Assembly: GCA_023251535.1 (NCBI GenBank)
Contig: JAHEYP010000002.1
Location: 62,001 to 126,000, forward strand
DNA from: Bacteroidota bacterium
Lineage (GTDB): Bacteria > Bacteroidota > Bacteroidia > AKYH767-A > OLB10
DNA length: 64,000 nt
Direction of reading: 5' to 3'
In this document: piece after piece, positions 34,671 to 43,218 of the stretch
Numbering within the stretch: position 1 is the stretch's first letter
How the letters are laid out: each line of letters starts with the position of its first letter
Program-made: the position numbers and the translations under genes
Notes under the pieces: generated by a model
The model's database searches: none
The model's input: only the letters and a program-made list of their open reading frames with translations
What the model was told of the DNA's origin: nothing

Positions 34671-35912
34671 ATGAGCGACTTCGAGAAAATAGAGCTGTTA
34701 GATGCGCTTTTTAAGCATGCAACCGAAGGGATAATCATCTCCGATTCAATTGGAATAATTCACTTGATAAATCCTTCATGTGCCAAAATGTTTGGCTATG
34801 AATTAAATGAACTAGTGGGCAAGAATATTGATATTATGGTCCCCGACCATATTCATCACCGTCATGCTTCGCACAGGAATCAATTTATTGAGAGTCCTCA
34901 TGCTCGTCCGATGGGATTAGGATTAGACCTCTATGCAAAGCGCAAGGATGGTAGTTTATTCCCTATCGAGATTAGTTTAAGTCCGTTGTTAAAAGAAGGC
35001 GAAAAATTTGTGATCGCCTTTTTAATTGATATATCGGTCCGAAAGCAAATTGAAGCATCGGTACATGAGAAGCAAAAAGAACTTGAGAAAGTAGCTGCGG
35101 CACTTATTCGCACTAATGAAGAATTAGAGAAGAAAGTATCAGACCGTACGAAAGTATTACAAGAAGCAATAAGAGAATTAGAGCGCTCACGAACAGAATT
35201 AAGTCAGGCATTAGAGAAAGAAAAAGATCTTAACGACTTAAAATCACGATTTATATCAATGGCATCGCATGAATTCAGGACGCCATTAACTACGATTTTA
35301 TCGTCGGCCAGTTTAATATCGGAATACAACAAACCCGAGCAAGAAGAGAAAAAGACGAAGCATATTCACCGCATTAAATCTGCGGTAAATAATCTTAATG
35401 ATATTTTGAGTGACTTCCTCTCTATCAGTAAGCTGGAAGAAGGAAAAATACATGCCGACTTTATTAAGTTCAATTTAAAAGATTTGATTGAAGAAATTAA
35501 CAGTGACATGCTGTTAAATGCGAAACTAAATCAGAAAATAGTATTTACCTATTCAGGAGCTGAAGTAGTGTATTTGGATCCGAAATTGATAAAGAACATC
35601 TTGATCAATTTAATCAGCAATGCAATTAAATTCTCAACCGAGAATAAGAACATCTATGTAAGTTGTATTGTGAATGAAAGTCAGAGTGTACTCGAAGTAA
35701 AAGACGAAGGAATGGGAATCAGCGATGATGATCAAAAACACTTGTTTGAAAGATTTTACCGAGGGAAAAATGCATTTAACATACAAGGTACAGGCCTTGG
35801 ATTACATATTGTAGGAAACTACATCGATTTAATGAAAGGGCACTTACATTTAAGAAGTAAATTAAATGAAGGTACGTCGATCCAAATAACTTTTCCCAAT
35901 CAACAACATTAA
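34671..35912 (+). CDS. Soluble PAS-domain histidine kinase
   Basis: A 413-residue kinase with no membrane segments, so it senses a cytoplasmic signal. It has a PAS domain (residues about 8-125) and a long coiled coil (125-190). The HisKA domain has the phosphorylated H200 in MASHEFRTPLTT, and the HATPase domain shows NAIKFS, DEGMGIS and GTGLGLHIV. The PAS domain has a His-rich stretch (HIHHRHASH, 60-68) where FixL has its heme His, but lacks the FixL Arg in GIGR (GLGL here). It lies 3 bp upstream of the receiver-CRP gene, its likely partner, and next to the cbb3 genes. The sensed ligand is not known. Confidence 0.92.
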   Translation: MSDFEKIELLDALFKHATEGIIISDSIGIIHLINPSCAKMFGYELNELVGKNIDIMVPDHIHHRHASHRNQFIESPHARPMGLGLDLYAKRKDGSLFPIEISLSPLLKEGEKFVIAFLIDISVRKQIEASVHEKQKELEKVAAALIRTNEELEKKVSDRTKVLQEAIRELERSRTELSQALEKEKDLNDLKSRFISMASHEFRTPLTTILSSASLISEYNKPEQEEKKTKHIHRIKSAVNNLNDILSDFLSISKLEEGKIHADFIKFNLKDLIEEINSDMLLNAKLNQKIVFTYSGAEVVYLDPKLIKNILINLISNAIKFSTENKNIYVSCIVNESQSVLEVKDEGMGISDDDQKHLFERFYRGKNAFNIQGTGLGLHIVGNYIDLMKGHLHLRSKLNEGTSIQITFPNQQH

Positions 35913-35915
35913 AAC

Positions 35916-36983
35916 ATGACTATGAAAAAGATTTTATTAATAGAAGATAATCTCGATGTTAGAGAAAATACATCCGAGATTTTGGAGCTAGCCAATTATC
36001 AGGTATTTACAGCGCCCGACGGGAAAGAAGGTGTTGAAATTGCGCGTCAGGAGAAACCTGATTTAATTATATGCGACATTATGATGCCCGGATTAGACGG
36101 ATACGGAGTGCTTCATTTATTAAGTAAAGATCCTGAGCTTTCATCAGTCCCATTCATTTTCCTAACGGCGAAAGCTGAGCGTAGTGATATGCGTAAAGGA
36201 ATGGAGATGGGCGCTGACGATTATATCACCAAGCCATTCGACAAAACTGAATTATTGAACGCAGTGGAAAGTCGCATTCGTAAGGCAGAAGCATTAAAGA
36301 AAGAATACAACAAAGACTTCGACGGACTAAGTAGTTTCATTAGTGATATTGCCGGAGAAAATGCATTAAAGAAATTCCTTGATGGTAAGAAAGTAAATCA
36401 TTACAAAAAGAAAGAACGAATTTATCAAGAGCACCACTACCCTAACGGGCTCTACTACGTAAAATACGGGAAAGTTAAAATCTACAAGACACACGAATAC
36501 GGAAAAGAGCTAATTACTGACCTATTAAAAGAAGGTGATTTCTTTGGCTACGTAGCATTATTAGAAGAGAAGCCATATGTTGAATCTGCTGAAACATTAG
36601 AAGAAACAGAGATCATATTCATTCCGAAAGAAGAGTTCTTTAACCTAGTATTTGGCAACCATGCCGTAACGAAAAACTTCTTGAAGATCCTTACCAAAGG
36701 AGTGATCGACAAACAAGAACGATTATTAGAATTAGCATATAGTTCTGTAAGAAAGCGTACAGCAGAAGCTTTAATTTTATTACAAGACAAATACAATAAT
36801 ACAAACGGTGGACAGCCATTTTCAATGGCCATAGCACGTGAAGATTTGGCGAATATTGTAGGGACAGCAACTGAATCCTTAATTCGTACTTTAAGTGATT
36901 TCAAAGAAGAAAAGCTAATTGAAATCAAAGACGGAAAAATTAAATTGCTAAATGATCAGAAATTAAGAAATCTGAAAGCATAA
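35916..36983 (+). CDS. Receiver-CRP fusion regulator (REC, cNMP-binding fold, Crp/FNR HTH)
   Basis: A 355-residue fusion. The receiver domain (1-125) has the acidic pocket IEDN, the phosphoacceptor D54 in DLIICDIMMPG and K in TKPFD. A CRP-like beta-roll (about 160-270; IYQEHHYPNGLYYVKYGKV) and an FNR-type winged helix (about 285-345; REDLANIVGTATESLIRTL) follow. The recognition helix keeps Glu and Arg at the FNR contact positions (E-x3-R). Only one cysteine is present, so there is no FNR iron-sulfur cluster: the signal must come through D54 or a ligand. It is the obvious candidate to bind the four FNR-type boxes in this region. Confidence 0.9.
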   Translation: MTMKKILLIEDNLDVRENTSEILELANYQVFTAPDGKEGVEIARQEKPDLIICDIMMPGLDGYGVLHLLSKDPELSSVPFIFLTAKAERSDMRKGMEMGADDYITKPFDKTELLNAVESRIRKAEALKKEYNKDFDGLSSFISDIAGENALKKFLDGKKVNHYKKKERIYQEHHYPNGLYYVKYGKVKIYKTHEYGKELITDLLKEGDFFGYVALLEEKPYVESAETLEETEIIFIPKEEFFNLVFGNHAVTKNFLKILTKGVIDKQERLLELAYSSVRKRTAEALILLQDKYNNTNGGQPFSMAIAREDLANIVGTATESLIRTLSDFKEEKLIEIKDGKIKLLNDQKLRNLKA

Positions 36984-37002
36984 GTATAAAAGTAAAGAGC
37001 AT

Positions 37003-37036
37003 AAAAAAGCCGGTTCAAATGAATCGGCTTTCTTAT
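37003..37036. terminator. Bidirectional intrinsic terminator
   Basis: AAGCCGGTTCA (37007-37017) pairs with TGAATCGGCTT (37020-37030), with one G-T pair. Poly-T or poly-A flanks both sides, so it can end the kinase-regulator operon and the convergent gene at 37092. Confidence 0.9.
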
Positions 37037-37091
37037 TTTGTAATACTGCATAACTTTGAAAAATTCCCGGTCAGAAAAACACCGGCACTCA

Positions 37092-37490
37092 CTATAATCC
37101 TGAAGATAACTCGGCTCCCTCGCTATTTTGTTGTTCGAGTGTCCAGCTGTCGGTAGCAGAAGTTTCTAACCAAACATTGCCTGAACGGCGGAATACCTGA
37201 ACAGATAAGCCGAATTCCTTTTGAAATTTATCTTCGAAATCAGAAACGGTCATTGAATTGCTAAATTCAAGAACACCTTCACTTTTGATCAATCTGCAAT
37301 CACGAACCATTTTATTTTTATCGTAAATCAAATTTTTTGCCAGGGCCTCACCTATTCTATGTGGGATTTTGAAAAATTCAATTTTCAGATATGGAAAATA
37401 ATTATTGAAATCGCTTTGCAAAGAAGATAGTCGTGTATCACCTCCAATGGTTAATCGCATAAGTGCATCTTCTTTTGGGTTAAAATACAT
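37092..37490 (-). CDS. Hypothetical small acidic protein
   Basis: A 132-residue protein without signal peptide or membrane segment; an internal ATG at 37460 (MRLTIGGDTRLSSLQSDFNN) is an alternative start. The second half (MTVSDFEDKFQKEFGLSVQV, then FRRSGNVWLETSATDSWTLE) suggests a small alpha/beta domain. I have the impression that similar proteins occur in other Bacteroidota near respiratory genes, but cannot name a family. It lies between the regulator operon and a membrane-protein gene on the same strand. No -7 box was found. Confidence 0.7.
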   Translation of the reverse strand: MYFNPKEDALMRLTIGGDTRLSSLQSDFNNYFPYLKIEFFKIPHRIGEALAKNLIYDKNKMVRDCRLIKSEGVLEFSNSMTVSDFEDKFQKEFGLSVQVFRRSGNVWLETSATDSWTLEQQNSEGAELSSGL

Positions 37491-37585
37491 ATAATTTTGT
37501 GTGAGAATATTTTTGGCGCTAATTAATCAACAAATGTGCGGGAAACCCTCCAAACAACAAATGACAAAAATCAGTGCCATAGATA

Positions 37586-38029
37586 TTATTCGTTTAATTG
37601 AACAATTTGATGGTTTAATGATATCCCCGATTGTATTGATACAATCATTGCATATCCTACCACGAATGATAGAATCATACAGAGCATTATTAACGAAGAC
37701 GAAACTGAATTATGTTTATTTAATTGATATACAGTAACTATAGCTAATATGCCAAGTATTTCCATCATCACAAAAGCTGATTGAGCCTTTTCCTCATGCA
37801 CATTAATTGAAGCAATTTTTTCGGGATTTGATTTTCTGATTTGTTCTTTAGCCGAATAGCCTGCCAGTACAACGAATATTGAAAACAGTGCAGCAATAAC
37901 CATTGTAATTAATGCTGTTTTCTGCATTTGATGTGAGTGTATCAAAAAACCTATCAGCAATATAAAAGCACCCGTTAAAACAACGGCTGCCGGAAAGGCA
38001 TTGGCTATTAAATGGAATGAAGGTGACAT
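37586..38029 (-). CDS. Hypothetical four-helix membrane protein
   Basis: Started at the ATG at 38029 (MSPSFHLIANAFPAAVVLTG) this is a 147-residue protein with four predicted membrane helices (about 8-28, 35-57, 83-102 and 110-130) and a charged loop between helices 2 and 3 (SAKEQIRKSNPEKIASINVH). The start is supported by a -7 box at 38051-38058. It is divergent from ccoI, and an FNR-type box lies in the shared intergenic region. No family is recognised. Confidence 0.75.
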   Translation of the reverse strand: MSPSFHLIANAFPAAVVLTGAFILLIGFLIHSHQMQKTALITMVIAALFSIFVVLAGYSAKEQIRKSNPEKIASINVHEEKAQSAFVMMEILGILAIVTVYQLNKHNSVSSSLIMLCMILSFVVGYAMIVSIQSGISLNHQIVQLNE

Positions 38030-38050
38030 AACATTTTTAATTTGATGATT

Positions 38051-38058
38051 CAAAAGTA
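38051..38058 (-). promoter_or_regulatory. -7 box of the four-helix membrane protein gene
   Basis: The minus strand reads TACTTTTG, ending 21 bases before the ATG at 38029. The FNR-type box at 38119-38132 is centred 67.5 bp upstream of it, unlike the fixed 51.5 bp at ccoI. Confidence 0.5.
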
Positions 38059-38118
38059 GATTCCATTTAACGAATTGAAAATGATAATAGTTATGGTGCC
38101 AAATAGTAAATATCATAA

Positions 38119-38184
38119 TTGAGTAGCATCAAGGTTTGTACTGATTTTTGTCATACAATTATGCATGCACCTTAGTTAATCTTG
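38119..38184 (+). promoter_or_regulatory. FNR/CRP-type box and -7 box of ccoI
   Basis: TTGAGTAGCATCAA (38119-38132) matches TTGAT-N4-ATCAA with one change. Its centre, 38125.5, lies 51.5 bp before the first base of TAATCTTG (38177-38184), itself one change from TAnnTTTG. Confidence 0.75.
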
Positions 38185-38204
38185 CACATTAAATAAGATT
38201 TGTC

Positions 38205-40622
38205 ATGGCAAACCTGAAGATTGATCAGAAAGTTAAATGTTACCACTGTGGAGAAGATTGTGTTGAGGATACTACTATATATGATGAAAAATCATTTTGT
38301 TGTCCCGGTTGCAAACTAGTATACGAAGTATTAAATGAAAACCAACTTTGTAATTATTACGATTTAAGCGATAACCCCGGAACCACTCGCAAAAACGTTG
38401 TATTAGGGGAAAGATATGCCTATCTCGATGATGAAAGGATTCAGCAAAAGCTAATCAAATTCAGAGATGCCGAAACGGCTCATTTGCGCTTTCACGTCCC
38501 GAATATGCATTGTAGCAGTTGTATTTGGTTACTAGAGCATTTGCAAAAAATCGACAAAGGCATCGTTAGGTCGAAAGTAGATTTTATTCAAAAAGAATTA
38601 CTCATAGTATATAAACCTGATCAAACGAATGTCAGGAAGATCGTTGAACAATTATCCATTATTGGCTACGAACCCGAGCTTAATCTAGATCAAGTAGACA
38701 AAGTAGAGAAAAAGAAAAAGGTACGGACACGAGTATTAAAGATCGGTTTAGCTGGTTTTGCCTTTGGTAATATTATGTTACTTAGTTTTCCCGAGTATTT
38801 TTCGGGAGGAGTATACACTGGAGAAGATTTCCGAAAAGTATTCGGCTATTTAAATTTCGTATTAGCCTTACCAGTATTCTTCTATTCGGCAAGTGAATTT
38901 CATTTGAATACAATTAGAAGTATTCGTCAGCGTGCAATAAATATAGATGTGCCGATTGCTATTGGAATTGTAGCAATGTTTATACGAAGTACCTACGAAA
39001 TCTTTTCGGGTACAGGAGCAGGATATTTTGATAGTATGACAGGACTGGTTTTTTTCATGTTAATCGGCAGAAACTTCCAAGACAAAACCTATGAATGGTT
39101 ATCATTCGACCGCGACTATAAGAGCTACTTCCCTATTGCCGTAACTCGCTACCGCGGACAAACGGAACAAACTATTCCGGTAAATGAAATAGAAATTAAT
39201 GATCGCCTTAAAATCAGGAACCAAGAAATTATTCCTGCCGACGTATTATTATTAAGTGATCGCGCTGAAATTGATTACAGCTTTGTTTCGGGAGAATCGA
39301 CTCCTGTAAACGTTGATAAAGGAGAACGGATTTTTGCCGGCGGACGATTATTAAGAGGCCCAATCGACGTATTAGTACAACAAGAAATATCGCATAGCTA
39401 CCTTACACAACTATGGAATCAATTACCGGATAAAAGCAGTCGTAAGAGCGGATTCCAGAAAATGGTTAGTGCCATCAGCCGATGGTTTGTATTAGGAACG
39501 ATTACAATAGCTGTTACGTCTTTTGCCTATTGGTATAATACAGATGTAACAAGAGCGATTAATGCCTTCACAGCAGTATTAGTAATAGCATGTGCATGTG
39601 CATTGGCACTCTCTGCTCCTTTCACATTCGGGAATATGCTACGCATTTTAGGCAAGAAAGGAATTTACCTTAGAAATGCCGACGTTATAGAACGTCTAGC
39701 GGATATTAACTCTGTAGTATTTGACAAAACAGGAACGCTTACAGAACCTGAAAGCACTGATGTTGAATTTCACGGTGATCAATTAAGTGACGAAGAATAC
39801 CGTAATATTTTCAGTATAGCCTCCAGTTCATCGCATCCATTAAGTATAATGATATGCAAGCAACTTAAGCCATTCTCTAATCACGATGCAATCGACAATA
39901 TTATAGAGATACCAGGTTCAGGAGTAGAAGGCTATGTGAACGGAAATTATTTAAGAATCGGAAATCTTCAGTTTGCCGGAAGGAATATATTCGACAATAC
40001 AGATTTCAAAAATTCTCGGGTATATGTTCGTATTAACGACGATACAAAGGGGTATTTCCTATTCAGAAATAAATACCGATCATCGGTAAAAGAAGTTGCA
40101 GATAAACTAACAGCTAACAACTTCCAACTCTCGGTAATTAGCGGTGATCACGAAGGAGAGCGTCCGTATTTAGAAAAAATGCTGAATAAGAATTCACACC
40201 TTTTATTCAACCAACAACCATCCGACAAGCTTAATTATATTAAGTCGCTTCAAGATCATGGAAACAAAGTAATGATGGTTGGAGACGGATTAAACGACGC
40301 TGGAGCATTAATGCAAAGTAATGTTGGAATAGCATTATCATCCGACATCAACAACTTCACTCCTGCTTGCGACGGAATTATTTTAGGACAGCACTTCAAT
40401 AAATTACCGGAAGTAATACGATTTGCCAAGGCGGGACAAAGAATCATTATAATTAGTTTCATTATATCATTATTCTACAATGCATTAGGACTATGGTTTG
40501 CGGTACAAGGAACTTTATCGCCAGTTATAGCTGCCATCTTAATGCCGATTAGTACATCATCACTGGTAATATACACAGTGATAGCAAGTTCAATAAAAGC
40601 AAGAAGGTTAAAACTTAGATAG
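38205..40622 (+). CDS. ccoI: Copper-translocating P1B-type ATPase for cbb3 assembly (CcoI/FixI)
   Basis: An 805-residue P-type ATPase. The N-terminus has a Cys-rich metal-binding domain (CYHCGEDC and CCPGCKLVYE), then an HMA-like domain with MHCSSCIW. Eight membrane helices, the phosphorylated D507 in FDKTGT and the hinge GDGLNDAGAL follow. In CcoI the protein delivers copper for the cbb3 active site. The membrane metal motif, usually CPC, reads C463-A464-C465 (ACACALALS), so the family proline is replaced. The position directly before ccoS and ccoNO agrees with the CcoI role. Confidence 0.92.
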   Translation: MANLKIDQKVKCYHCGEDCVEDTTIYDEKSFCCPGCKLVYEVLNENQLCNYYDLSDNPGTTRKNVVLGERYAYLDDERIQQKLIKFRDAETAHLRFHVPNMHCSSCIWLLEHLQKIDKGIVRSKVDFIQKELLIVYKPDQTNVRKIVEQLSIIGYEPELNLDQVDKVEKKKKVRTRVLKIGLAGFAFGNIMLLSFPEYFSGGVYTGEDFRKVFGYLNFVLALPVFFYSASEFHLNTIRSIRQRAINIDVPIAIGIVAMFIRSTYEIFSGTGAGYFDSMTGLVFFMLIGRNFQDKTYEWLSFDRDYKSYFPIAVTRYRGQTEQTIPVNEIEINDRLKIRNQEIIPADVLLLSDRAEIDYSFVSGESTPVNVDKGERIFAGGRLLRGPIDVLVQQEISHSYLTQLWNQLPDKSSRKSGFQKMVSAISRWFVLGTITIAVTSFAYWYNTDVTRAINAFTAVLVIACACALALSAPFTFGNMLRILGKKGIYLRNADVIERLADINSVVFDKTGTLTEPESTDVEFHGDQLSDEEYRNIFSIASSSSHPLSIMICKQLKPFSNHDAIDNIIEIPGSGVEGYVNGNYLRIGNLQFAGRNIFDNTDFKNSRVYVRINDDTKGYFLFRNKYRSSVKEVADKLTANNFQLSVISGDHEGERPYLEKMLNKNSHLLFNQQPSDKLNYIKSLQDHGNKVMMVGDGLNDAGALMQSNVGIALSSDINNFTPACDGIILGQHFNKLPEVIRFAKAGQRIIIISFIISLFYNALGLWFAVQGTLSPVIAAILMPISTSSLVIYTVIASSIKARRLKLR

Positions 40623-40637
40623 TGCAACATCTAATTA

Positions 40638-40703
40638 CTGACTATTATCACTTCAAATCCTAATTGCCATCATTTATTACATAGGCTAGTGCCTTTAGTT
40701 TTG
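40638..40703 (+). promoter_or_regulatory. FNR/CRP-type box and -7 box of the ccoS-ccoNOQP operon
   Basis: CTGACTATTATCAC (40638-40651) has the TGA-N6-TCA core. Its centre, 40644.5, is 51.5 bp upstream of the first base of TAGTTTTG (40696-40703), the same spacing as in the three other promoters. Confidence 0.7.
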
Positions 40704-40711
40704 TGAACGCT

Positions 40712-40882
40712 ATGAAAGTAATACTGATATTAATCACCGCTAGTCTTTTAGTGGCTACCGGATTTCTGATAGCCTTTTTATGGTCCGTTAAATCAGGACA
40801 ATATGAAGACGACGTATCGCCTGCGGTACGTATATTATTCGACGAAGACAATAACCAATCTGATAACAATTCTAAATCTTAA
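40712..40882 (+). CDS. ccoS: cbb3 oxidase assembly protein CcoS
   Basis: A 56-residue protein with one membrane helix (MKVILILITASLLVATGFLI) and a charged, Asn/Asp-rich tail with SGQYEDD, the CcoS signature region. CcoS is needed to insert the heme and copper cofactors into CcoN. The gene lies between ccoI and ccoN, its usual place, with 6 bp before ccoN. The -7 box ends 8 bases before its ATG. Confidence 0.92.
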   Translation: MKVILILITASLLVATGFLIAFLWSVKSGQYEDDVSPAVRILFDEDNNQSDNNSKS

Positions 40883-40888
40883 CATTTT

Positions 40889-43012
40889 ATGACTATCGAA
40901 AAGTTTAGTTATGATAACCGCATAGTGCGCAATTTCGCAGTTGCCACTATGGTATGGGGTATCGTAGGCATGTTAGTCGGCTTAATAGCTGCGTTGCAAA
41001 TTCCCTTCCCCGGCCTTAACTTCGGAGAGTTACTAACCTTTGGACGCGTTCGTCCGGTTCACACCAACGCAATCATTTTTGCTTTCGTTGGTAACGGAAT
41101 CTACATGGGGTTATATTACTCTTTGCAAAGGTTATGCAAAGCCAGAATGTTTAGTGATGTACTTAGTAAGCTTCACTTCTGGGGATGGCAGTCGATTATC
41201 GTACTTGCCGCATTAACATTACTCACGGGACATACTACCGGAAAAGAGTATGCTGAATTAGAATGGCCAATTGACATTCTGATTGCAGTAGTTTGGGTAA
41301 TATTTGGTATCAACATGTTTGGTACAATCATTAAAAGAAGAGAGCGTCACTTATATGTAGCCATTTGGTTCTACATTGCGACGGTTGTAACGGTTGCTGT
41401 ATTACACATTGTAAACAGCATTGAAATCCCTGTTAGCATTCTGAAAAGTTATTCAGTATATGCAGGTGTTCAAGATGCGTTAGTACAATGGTGGTATGGA
41501 CACAATGCGGTTGCATTCTTCTTAACAACTCCTTATTTAGGATTGATGTATTATTTCGTTCCGAAGGCAGCTAATCGTCCTGTGTATTCGTACCGCTTAT
41601 CGATTATCCACTTCTGGGCATTGATCTTCCTTTACATTTGGGCAGGTCCACACCACTTATTATATACAGCTTTACCTGATTGGGCACAATCATTAGGAAC
41701 AGTATTCTCAATCATGTTAATTGCTCCATCTTGGGGAGGTATGATCAACGGATTACTTACGCTTCGTGGTGCATGGGATAAAGTACGTGAAGACGTAGTA
41801 TTAAAGTTCATGGTTGTAGCGATTACAGCTTATGGTATGTCGACTTTCGAAGGACCGATGTTATCATTAAAATCAGTAAATGCAATTTCACACTTTACAG
41901 ATTGGACAATTGCCCACGTACACATTGGTGGATTAGGTTGGAACGGTATGTTAACCTTCGGTATTTTATACTGGTTAATACCACGAATTTTCCAAACTAA
42001 ACTGTATTCAGCTAAAATGGCAAGCTTCCACTTCTGGATTGCTACCTTAGGTATTTTATTCTATACAGTACCTATGTATTGGGCTGGATTCACACAATAT
42101 TTCATGTGGCAAGAATTTACACCGGACGGAGTATTACGTTATCCAAACTTCCTTGAAACAGTAACGCAATTAATGCCGATGTATAAACTACGTGCATTTG
42201 GTGGTATGCTTTACTTATCAGGAGCAATTGTAATGGTTTACAACTTAGTTAAAACGATGAGTACAGGTAATTTATTAGCTGAAGAAGCTGCTGAAGCACC
42301 TGCATTAGAAAAATTAACTGTTGAGCCTACAGGTCACTGGCATCGTTGGATTGAACGTCGTCCTGTTCAAATGTTATTATTAAGTACAGTCTTGATTTTG
42401 ATTGGTGGTATGGTAGAAATGATTCCTACATTCATGATCAAATCAAATATCCCTACAATTGCGAGCGTAAAACCTTACACTCCACTTGAATTACAAGGAC
42501 GTGATATTTACATCAGAGAAGGATGTTATACATGTCACTCACAAATGGTTCGTCCGTTCCGTCATGAAACAGAGCGTTATGGAGAATATGCGAAAGCAGG
42601 AGAATACATTTATGATCATCCATTCCAATGGGGATCGAAACGTACTGGTCCAGATTTATTACGTGTTGGAGGAAAATATCCTAACGTATGGCACTATCAC
42701 CACATGATTGACCCACGCACAATGTCTCCAGGATCTATCATGCCACCTTACGAATTCCTATCAGAAAACAATTTAGATACAGCATCTACACCTGCTAAGA
42801 TCAGAGCTATGATCACATTAGGAGTACCTTATCCTGCAGGATACGATCAACAAGCTAATGCAGACTTAATGCAACAAGCAAATGCGATTGCAGCTGATTT
42901 AAAAGCAAGCGGAGCTGGAATTGAAAGCAATAAAGAATTAGTTGCGCTAATAGCATACTTACAACGACTAGGAACTGACATCAAGGCAGAAAAAATTGCT
43001 GGAGCTAACTAA
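40889..43012 (+). CDS. ccoNO: Fused cbb3 cytochrome oxidase subunits I and II (CcoN-CcoO)
   Basis: A 707-residue fusion. The first 480 residues form CcoN with about 12 membrane helices and heme/copper ligands (RVRPVHTNAIIF, WYGHNAVAFFLT, GPHHLLYTALPDW, HVHIGGLGWNG). A further membrane anchor (about 490-515) leads to the CcoO part with one c-type heme (C546-x2-C549-H550 in GCYTCHSQ) and methionine-rich MSPGSIMPPYEF. Together they reduce oxygen at low concentration. Such fusions are common in Bacteroidota. Transcription starts ahead of ccoS. Confidence 0.96.
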   Translation: MTIEKFSYDNRIVRNFAVATMVWGIVGMLVGLIAALQIPFPGLNFGELLTFGRVRPVHTNAIIFAFVGNGIYMGLYYSLQRLCKARMFSDVLSKLHFWGWQSIIVLAALTLLTGHTTGKEYAELEWPIDILIAVVWVIFGINMFGTIIKRRERHLYVAIWFYIATVVTVAVLHIVNSIEIPVSILKSYSVYAGVQDALVQWWYGHNAVAFFLTTPYLGLMYYFVPKAANRPVYSYRLSIIHFWALIFLYIWAGPHHLLYTALPDWAQSLGTVFSIMLIAPSWGGMINGLLTLRGAWDKVREDVVLKFMVVAITAYGMSTFEGPMLSLKSVNAISHFTDWTIAHVHIGGLGWNGMLTFGILYWLIPRIFQTKLYSAKMASFHFWIATLGILFYTVPMYWAGFTQYFMWQEFTPDGVLRYPNFLETVTQLMPMYKLRAFGGMLYLSGAIVMVYNLVKTMSTGNLLAEEAAEAPALEKLTVEPTGHWHRWIERRPVQMLLLSTVLILIGGMVEMIPTFMIKSNIPTIASVKPYTPLELQGRDIYIREGCYTCHSQMVRPFRHETERYGEYAKAGEYIYDHPFQWGSKRTGPDLLRVGGKYPNVWHYHHMIDPRTMSPGSIMPPYEFLSENNLDTASTPAKIRAMITLGVPYPAGYDQQANADLMQQANAIAADLKASGAGIESNKELVALIAYLQRLGTDIKAEKIAGAN

Positions 43013-43030
43013 CACTAAAAAAGAGAAATT

Positions 43031-43207
43031 ATGTTTCGTCAATATTTAGAACAAATTGCAGGTGTTGGTATCTATCCGATGTTTTCACTAATCGTATTCT
43101 TTGTCTTTTTTGTTACACTAATTCTATATGTAACGAAAGCTGACAAGAAAGAAATGGAAACACTTAGCCAACTACCACTTCAATCAAACGAAGATTCCAA
43201 CGCTTAA
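43031..43207 (+). CDS. ccoQ: CcoQ-like small cbb3 subunit
   Basis: A 58-residue protein with one membrane helix (YPMFSLIVFFVFFVTLILYV) and a short cytoplasmic tail with KADKKEMETL. Size, topology and position between ccoNO and ccoP identify it as CcoQ, which stabilises the oxidase in other bacteria. Confidence 0.88.
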   Translation: MFRQYLEQIAGVGIYPMFSLIVFFVFFVTLILYVTKADKKEMETLSQLPLQSNEDSNA

Positions 43208-43218
43208 AAAATCACAGT

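Noticed and set aside
37501-37737. Plus-strand frame of 78 codons preceded by a TAATTTTG box
   Set aside because: It overlaps the end of the four-helix membrane protein gene on the other strand, and its composition shows no protein-like pattern; the box match alone is weak.
38042-38053. TTGATGATTCAA palindrome between ccoI and the divergent gene
   Set aside because: The inner spacing is four bases rather than the six of the FNR-type core, and it overlaps a -7 box.
38103-38116. TGAT-type half site at 51.5 bp from the -7 box of the gene at 38029
   Set aside because: The distal half does not match (CTA in place of TCA), so it was not counted as a fifth box.
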